Assembly: GCF_020520425.1 (NCBI RefSeq) | Contig: NC_079490.1 | Coordinates: 60,056,517 to 60,120,516 of the forward strand | Source: Spinacia oleracea | Taxonomy: Eukaryota > Streptophyta > Magnoliopsida > Caryophyllales > Amaranthaceae | DNA: 64,000 nucleotides | Reading direction: 5' to 3' | Part shown: piece by piece, positions 58,430 to 64,000 of the stretch | How positions within the stretch are numbered: the first letter of the stretch is position 1 | Layout of the letters: each line of letters starts with the position of its first letter | The notes under the pieces: model-generated | What the model was told of the DNA's origin: nothing | The model's database searches: none | The model's input: only the letters and a program-made list of their open reading frames with translations | Position numbers and translations under genes: made by a program

Positions 58430-58715
58430 AGCCCGCTCGTTTGAGCGCGGTTTGTTGCAACCTAGGAAAGTAAAAAATTTTGAAACGCGGACTTGTTGCA
58501 GCGGGCAATAACATGTACGCTGCAATAAAGTCGGGTTGTTGCTGCGGGCTTTTATTTTGTACGCTGCAACAAACACATTTGCTGCGAACAACTAAAATGT
58601 ACGCTTCGATAACCCTTTAAAGGGTTTGACCCGCGTTGACCGACTGGTTGTTGAAGCGTATTTATACATGTACGCTGCAACAAGGGGGCTGCAACAGGGG
58701 TTTTTTCTACTAGTG
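58430..58715. repeat. CACTA-2 right subterminal and terminal repeats
   Basis: Repeats of GTACGCTGCAACAA type in both orientations, ending GGGGTTTTTTCTACTAGTG. They mirror the left cluster at 52212-52600. Confidence 0.9.
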
Positions 58716-58718
58716 GCC

Positions 58719-59273
58719 CTGGTAATTCTCTTGATCTTTCTCCAAACTTTGTGAAAGGTTGCTTTTTCATTTTTCCAAGTAAACATGACTCTCATTGATC
58801 AATCTTCTCCAAAATCGAATGATTCTAGTATTCCCTTCTTTTGAAGTTTAATGCGTTTTAGGTTTATGTGGCCTAATCTATAATGCCACGGATATGTGAG
58901 ATCCGTATCATCAGTTTTAGCCTTTTTTTAGATTTTTTTGTTCATATCGAGCATATATAGATCATTTTCTTGTTGTGTTGAACCATAAAACATGCCATTC
59001 AAGGAAAAAGAACAACTATTGCATTTAATTTGAAAAAGAATCCAAACTTGAAACGAAAATTATGTGACTGGTGATACCAGGAACACAGTAACAATTTTCT
59101 AGTTTCAAAAGAAAGCCACTAGGAAAATATAAAAAGTAAGATCCTACGGCTAATGCAACAATGCTTTCTCCATTTCCTACACGCATATCCATATCTCCTT
59201 TATCCAACTTTCTACTTCTCCTTAGTCCCTTTGGATTGGAATATAAGTGTGAGCCACAACCAATATCCAATAC
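58719..59273 (-). pseudogene. copia protease and integrase N-terminus, minus strand
   Basis: Protease segment 59270-59025: MDIGCGSHLYSNPKGLRRSR with the active-site region DIGCGSH (usually DTGCGSH), then GNGESIVALAVGSYFLYFPSG and NCYCVPGIT. The start of integrase (KATFHK..FGERSRELPG) runs up to the CACTA-2 insertion. Stops and shifts are present. Confidence 0.82.
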
Positions 59274-60025
59274 CTAAGAAGTAGAATTATTAGGATTACA
59301 CTGTATAACATACATACCTGAAGTAGAAGTAGGGTTTCCGCTCTTCTCATCTTTCTTTCTTTTCAAGAAATCCCTCTTCCAATGCCCCTTCTTCTTGCAG
59401 TAGAAGCATTCTGAGTCGCCGGGAGTACGATCCATCCGCCTTCTTCTGTTTACCAGAGTTGGCGCCGTTGGACTTGGGTGAGGGTGTAGCCTTTCCATTT
59501 CCCTTACCTTATTTCTAGAAGCCTTTTCCCTTAGGCACCATAAGATTCTCTTGCTTATTCTTTTACTTGAGCTTCTTTCAGCGGCTTTCAGTATACTGTG
59601 AAGCTCAGTAAGAGGTTTCTTCATACTTTCATGTTGTAGTTCAACTTGAACTGATATATCCACTATGAAGTGAATGGAGAATGATGTAAATGGTCATCTT
59701 ATTAGAGATATCAGCATCCAAAGCACTCATATTCTCAAACAACCCAATCATCTTAAGAACATGAGCGCTAACTGGTACTCCTTTAGCTTAGTCTCAAGGA
59801 TGAACCTCTGGAGTTTCGAATATTTTGATTCTAGCCTGGTCCTGAAACGTGTTCTTCAACTTAGAGATTATCTACTAAGCATCTGATTTGATGAACATTT
59901 TCTGAAGTTCTAGAGTCATGGATGCAAGCATCATACATTTGACATCCCCGTTGGCCCGAATCCAACGATTAAGGGCAGCTTGAGTTACCTCCGGCCCATC
60001 CTTTTCTGGAAACTCTTCCTCAAAG
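59274..60025 (-). pseudogene. copia gag, minus strand, cut by CACTA-3
   Basis: Homologous to the gag at 6343-7143. The CCHC knuckle is intact here (CFYCKKKGHWKRD, about 59390). The frame is open from 59663 to 59274; the N-terminal part (59664-60025) is shifted and contains stops but aligns with 6680-7010. At 60026 a CACTA end interrupts it. Confidence 0.85.
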
Positions 60026-60529
60026 CACTAATAGAAAAATCCTTATAAGTGGCTCATCAAAGGTGGCGCTTATCAAACAAGCTCCACCTTTGAGAAAAAA
60101 ATACAAAAAATAAAAATCAAAGCTTTCCCTCCAATACACGCGCATCCTTTAACCTAGTAGCTAAGAAAAGTTTGTCGCCCATCAGCCAACATACGTACCG
60201 TACGTAAACTCTCTCCCCTGCAAACCTTCACCACACAAGCTCTCTCCTCCTTCTCAGGCCACTGGCGAGGAAACCACCGGCGAGGAATACGCATTCACAC
60301 ACTCGCACCCTCCTCTACTATTTTTCCAGAATTACCGGCAACAACTGTTCTTCCCCACGCAAATTTTCCAGAGTTACTTGCAACGAACTTCCTTTACCAC
60401 GCAATTCTCTCCATTTTCTCATGTGAATGTTCCTAGGTAACGTGTAATTTCTTAAATTAGTTAAATTATAGCCGGTTTGCTATATTTTTTCTTTGTTATG
60501 GGTTTGTTTTTGGTGTTCACGCGCGCAAT

Positions 60530-60785
60530 TGAGGTGGAGTACGTTGGTGGAGGTGCTTCGGTGATGGTGGGAGGTGGTGGTGGGAGGTTTTTTCTTTGTT
60601 ATGAGTAGGTTGGTGGAGGTGGTGGTGGCGGTTTTTTTTCCAGAATTACCGGCCACAACTGCTATTAGAATAACAGTTCGGTGGTGGCTTGAGGTGGTGG
60701 TGGTAGTTCAGTGGTGGTGGTTCGGTGGTGGTCCGGTGGTGGCTTGAGGTGGTTAGATGATGGTGGTTTAGTGGTGGACGGGATG
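60530..60785. repeat. GGT/GGTGGT-rich low-complexity stretch
   Basis: Imperfect repeats of GGTGGTGGT and GGTGGCTTGAGGTGG words; no credible coding function. Confidence 0.8.
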
Positions 60786-60889
60786 GCTGAAAGAGGGAGG
60801 GAGCAAGAACATTAATAGAAATAAAATATAATAACAATAATAAGAATAAGAATATATTAGTTACCCGTCCAAAATAGCCTAAGAGACCC

Positions 60890-61260
60890 TATTTAAGGTG
60901 GTCTCTACATAGGGGGGTCTCTAGATAGGGGGGGTCTATTTGTTAAAAACAAGAGACCCGTTATTTAAGAAAAATGGTCTGTTATGTTAACCATACAAAA
61001 TATAAAATAAAAGGGGAAAAGACCCCTTATTAGAGATATGGGGTTTGTTTGTAAAAATATTCAGACCCCATATTTAACACCGGGGGTCTCTTTGATTTTT
61101 TTAATATTATTTTATCCAATAAACTGAGACCCCATATGTAAGATAAGGAGTCTCTTTGAGTTTTTTTAATATTTTTATAATTAACAAATTAAGACCCCAT
61201 ATGTTAGATAGGGGGTCTCTTTAAATATTTTACTATTTTTATAATTACACTCGAGAGAGC
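60890..61260. repeat. GAGACCCC / GGGGTCTC inverted word cluster
   Basis: At least eight copies of AGACCCCATAT-type words and their complements (ATAGGGGGTCTCT), spaced by AT-rich DNA. The layout is like the subterminal regions of CACTA elements, but no terminal repeat was found beside it. Confidence 0.65.
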
Positions 61261-61697
61261 CCTTTCCATACATAACGGGTCTGTTTTCATTAATTTTATT
61301 TTTAAAAAATCATCATAACAAACCATTTTCGGCATAAGAAATCACCCTTTAACCAATTTGGTAATTCCAAAATAATTATTACAATTACCAAAAAATTATT
61401 TCCCACTTTACATTAATTGTAATCTCCAAAAATATAAAAATAACAAAATAAAACAAGGCTCAAAATTCTACATAATTGTGACAAGATTAAACAAATTGAC
61501 AATAATAATTCTTAGCAATGAGGGCACAGACATATCTTCGCCTTCGACCCTATTTATTCCTAGTCCACCACTATTCTCCGAGGCTGCCAAAAAGTTCTTC
61601 CACGCTCCACGCTCCACTATCCAACATAACCCACCTTGGCTCCTTCCATAAACTTGTTTATATGAAGCTACAGTTATGTAGAACTACACTCGATGAG
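61261..61697. other. AT-rich sequence before the Ogre-like LTR
   Basis: No gene or repeat identified; a 75-codon open frame at 61518-61745 runs into the LTR and is not supported. Confidence 0.4.
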
Positions 61698-63170
61698 TGT
61701 AGACACCTACTTTTCTCCCCATTCCCGAAAGGGAAGGTTCGATGATGAGAACATAAATCTCCACTTGACAACGCATCTCCTATAAAATAACGAATCTCAA
61801 TTCCCCTTTTCATTTCACCCAAAACCTGCTATTTATAGAAACCTGCTATTATGGAATCCTGCTAAAAATAGTAACTGCCGTAATGGGTAGTTGTTAAAAG
61901 TGGCAAGTCATAAAGGATAGAAACCTGTCAGAATTAGGTGTTGCACTCCAACATAAATCCTAAATGAGATAGAGATTATGAGAGAATCCTATTCCTAATA
62001 TGATTCGAAAATAAGAGTCACGTATTGATTAAAATCCTAACGAGCCTAGAGTTCGTAACGGGCCCAGACGCATTCCGTCACAAGGTTAATACGCACTAAA
62101 AGACTCGATCAAGTCTCATACACTCCGGATTCTAAGAGTCTGAATCTGACAAAAAAAAGGCCCAAACATCAATTTCAACGCCCAGACCTGGGCGCTGAAA
62201 TTGCCTGGATCCTATTTTCAACGCCCAGAGCTGGGCGCTGAAATTACCTGGGATGTGTTCTCTCCTAATTCCTCGTGGATTAGAGCTCTACAATTCTATC
62301 TTTCCACGAACTCTTTTCTATAAATATAGCCCAAGTTCGACGTGAAAAAAGGACACAACAACACACAATTATTATTCTGAGTATTGACTCTAAACCCCTA
62401 AGCCTAAGCCTCACGCTGCAAAACTGATCACGCGTTCTGTCGCAATCGATCCAAAAATCGAACAGAACGTATCCTGTCCTATAATTTGAGATTCGTTAAA
62501 TAAAAGTAGAAATAGCAAAGTCAAAGTGGTTAGTTTTCTGAGAACCGTGACGCACCTCTCAAGGGTGCTTTTCCATGGTTTAATTGCTTTCCTCGCCCTT
62601 TTATGAACTGTTAAACTAATTAAATCTTATTGTTCTATCACGCCTAATAAAGATAATATGTTGGGAAATTGGATTATCATGCTAGGTCCCTTACAACAAT
62701 CTAAATCAGATAATCGCGATCGATCTAGTACTATATGTTGCATATTGTTAAAATCAACTCAGATTAGTTTAATAGTTAACGCATGTCCCTTCAATTATTT
62801 ATGCTGAGCTAGTAAGGATATCCTGCCTCTGGAGTTATCGAAGAGCGAGTACTCCTCTCGGTAGTTACAGTCCCCCGAACCCTCAATCTCTACCTTGCGG
62901 GTGTATGTTGAGAGATCCCCACACAAGGGATCACAAGGGAACCTACGACCGTCATGGTCAAACATAATTGCACTCCCTTTATGTCACGATAACCGGGTTT
63001 TGTCAGTTTTTCTCATTGTCGTTAAAAACTGAATGGCGACTCCTATATTACTAGTCAATTGGGTGTAAACTCACAGGAAATCCAATTACACTTGATTTGA
63101 CAAAAAGAAACGTCACACCCACGAGGGACAAGGTCACGCATTAGCCTCGTGCTTTTTCGACCCACTCACA
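61698..63170 (+). repeat. Ogre/Tat-like 5' LTR, plus strand
   Basis: Begins TGTAGACACCTACTTTT and ends CCCACTCACA, 1,473 bp. TATA box at 62318-62329. Two hairpins of the type TTTCAACGCCCAGAGC with GGGCGCTGAAA lie at 62173-62200 and 62215-62243. Related to the LTR at 49400-50951. Confidence 0.88.
62318..62329 (+). promoter_or_regulatory. TATA box of the Ogre-like LTR
   Basis: CTATAAATATAG, downstream of the two hairpins, in the position of the LTR promoter. Confidence 0.5.
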
Positions 63171-63171
63171 G

Positions 63172-63189
63172 TGGCGACTCCGCTGGGGA
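63172..63189 (+). other. Ogre-like primer binding site
   Basis: TGGCGACTCCGCTGGGGA, of the arginine-tRNA type typical for Ogre/Tat, one base after the LTR; one difference from the site at 49381-49398. Confidence 0.88.
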
Positions 63190-64000
63190 TAGTGAAGGAA
63201 ATACTCGTGCTCGTAGGTAATCAAAATAGCCGAAGGGTGAAACGATCCTACCCCGCGTTTATTTCCCCATCAAGTTGGGACGACCTGAAAATCAGCATAT
63301 TAATGTGAACGTACAGAACCGCATAACGAATCTTGGCTCCCTTGGTGTTTCATCTCGGGAGTTGGGACTAAGGATACCCATCGCCAACCGGGGGGTGCAT
63401 ACGCTTCGAATGTTGTCCATTCGGCACTTTTGCTAGTAGTACACCCGTCCTAAACCCAATCGCTCGCCCATTAGGTCCCTCTCATTGGTGCATGCCCCCT
63501 TGGCTTACATCGTGATTGGCGTCTTGGGCGAAATTCGTCTGTTGAAGGCACTACCTCGACCGGGGCATGTGTTGGATCTGCGATAGAAGCGGTACCAAGC
63601 CAGGCAGGCGCAAATACTACCCATAGAAGCCTATCATAAACTACATGACATATTATTACTTTGCCTCATGATGTAATGTTAGTTATGTGTAGCGAATTAT
63701 GTGATTGTGTGTGACAAATAATGCTAGAAAACCAACGACCTTAAAAATTGCCCAAACATTCATAAACCAATTGGCCAAAGAGTTATACCAAAATGCGTGT
63801 TCCGCAAACCCGAACGATCGCCACAAAAATAATCGACACTCGGGATGGCCTATAACGAATCCCAGAAACGCTGCACAACGCGTAAAGGACGTTATTAGGC
63901 AAGCACGCAAAATCAAAGTCGCAAAGTTTACGCAAAGGGAAAACGAGAACCAGCCAGGGACGCATTTTCAACGCCCCTGGCTGGGCGCCAAAATTTCTCA
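63190..64000 (+). other. Ogre-like leader, continues beyond window
   Basis: Homologous to 49000-49380 of the minus-strand element. A hairpin with the same words as in the LTR (TTTTCAACGCCCCTGG, GCTGGGCGCCAAAAT) lies at 63965-63994. No gag start is reached before the window ends. Confidence 0.7.

Larger units (their letters stand above)
52212..58715. mobile_element. Complete CACTA transposon CACTA-2, non-autonomous
   Basis: Left end CACTAGTAGAAAAAACCC at 52212; right end is its inverted copy, finishing at 58715. The 3-bp target duplication GCC stands at 52209-52211 and 58716-58718. Both ends carry subterminal repeats of TTGCAGCGTACAT / ATGTACGCTGCAA. The interior is mostly the 160-bp-type array, with one possible terminal exon of a Ulp1-like gene at 52800-52907 and no transposase. 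It disrupts a copia integrase coding sequence between ERSRELPG and the CGPM-like block. Confidence 0.95.
60026..61697 (+). mobile_element. Third CACTA element (CACTA-3), left part
   Basis: Begins CACTAATAGAAAAATCC at 60026 inside the copia gag. Next to it, GTGGCTCATCAAAGGTGGCGC and its inverted partner suggest subterminal repeats. A GGTGGTGG-rich stretch follows at 60530-60780. Then 60890-61260 holds many GAGACCCC / GGGGTCTCT words in both orientations. The right terminus is not seen; an Ogre-like LTR starts at 61698. The repeat-word cluster could belong to a second CACTA. Confidence 0.6.

Noticed and set aside
58058..58514. Minus-strand open frames (84-97 codons) near the right end of CACTA-2
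   Set aside because: Short, moderately GC-rich, no family similarity and no consistent splice context; could be a 5' exon of a lost gene but unsupported.

Overview
This is a repeat-dense stretch of a plant nuclear genome. Every recognisable coding segment belongs to a transposable element, and I see no ordinary host gene, tRNA, rRNA or CRISPR array. CACTA transposons with a spliceosomal intron-rich gene, Ty1/copia, Athila-like, chromovirus-like and Ogre/Tat-like LTR retrotransposons, and an L1-type LINE together indicate a flowering plant with a large, repeat-rich genome. A eudicot such as an Amaranthaceae species (spinach or beet type) is my guess, not something the sequence proves.

Left part (1-10,450). 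Positions 1-6,342 are the right-hand portion of a CACTA element (CACTA-1). It carries an apparently intact 11-exon gene (237-5,604, 767 codons) with a Ptta/En/Spm-like N-terminus and a Ulp1/C48 cysteine-protease C-terminus. One intron holds about 12.5 copies of a 160-bp tandem repeat. CACTA-1 cuts the zinc knuckle of a minus-strand copia gag (6,343-7,143), whose leader, primer binding site and truncated LTR follow to about 10,190. A small filler patch then leads to the next element.

Central nest (10,451-45,308). A plus-strand copia LTR (10,451-10,872 and 44,754-45,308) is split by a 33.9-kb Athila-like element (10,873-44,748, TSD CCAAG, two 1,648-bp LTRs). The Athila element has gag, protease and an env-position ORF (39,022-40,821) but no reverse transcriptase or integrase. 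Two retrotransposons sit inside it. One is a minus-strand gag-only chromovirus-like element (15,486-25,137, TSD TATGA). The other is a copia element with decayed coding sequence (25,831-38,219, TSD TTTTA), whose 3' LTR received a 5'-truncated LINE (34,696-37,025, 12-bp TSD). The nest is therefore four levels deep, and each complete insertion has matching target-site duplications.

Right part (45,309-64,000). The copia leader ends abruptly near 46,170 against a minus-strand Ogre/Tat pol remnant (RNase H and RT), its leader, PBS (49,381-49,398) and LTR (49,400-50,951). That LTR abuts another minus-strand copia pol/gag remnant (50,952-52,208 and 58,719-60,025). This copia is split by a complete 6.5-kb CACTA element (52,212-58,715, TSD GCC), which holds a 21-copy relative of the 160-bp repeat in a three-monomer higher-order pattern. 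A third CACTA end begins at 60,026. A plus-strand Ogre/Tat-like LTR (61,698-63,170), its PBS and leader close the window.

The features most worth a second look are: the homologous 160-bp satellites carried by two otherwise different CACTA elements; the intact Ulp1-like gene with that satellite in the intron separating its catalytic residues; hairpins in LTRs and leaders that keep their place but change sequence between elements; a possible extra ORF upstream of gag in the chromovirus-like element; and an LTR-like motif block in front of the Athila env-position ORF.
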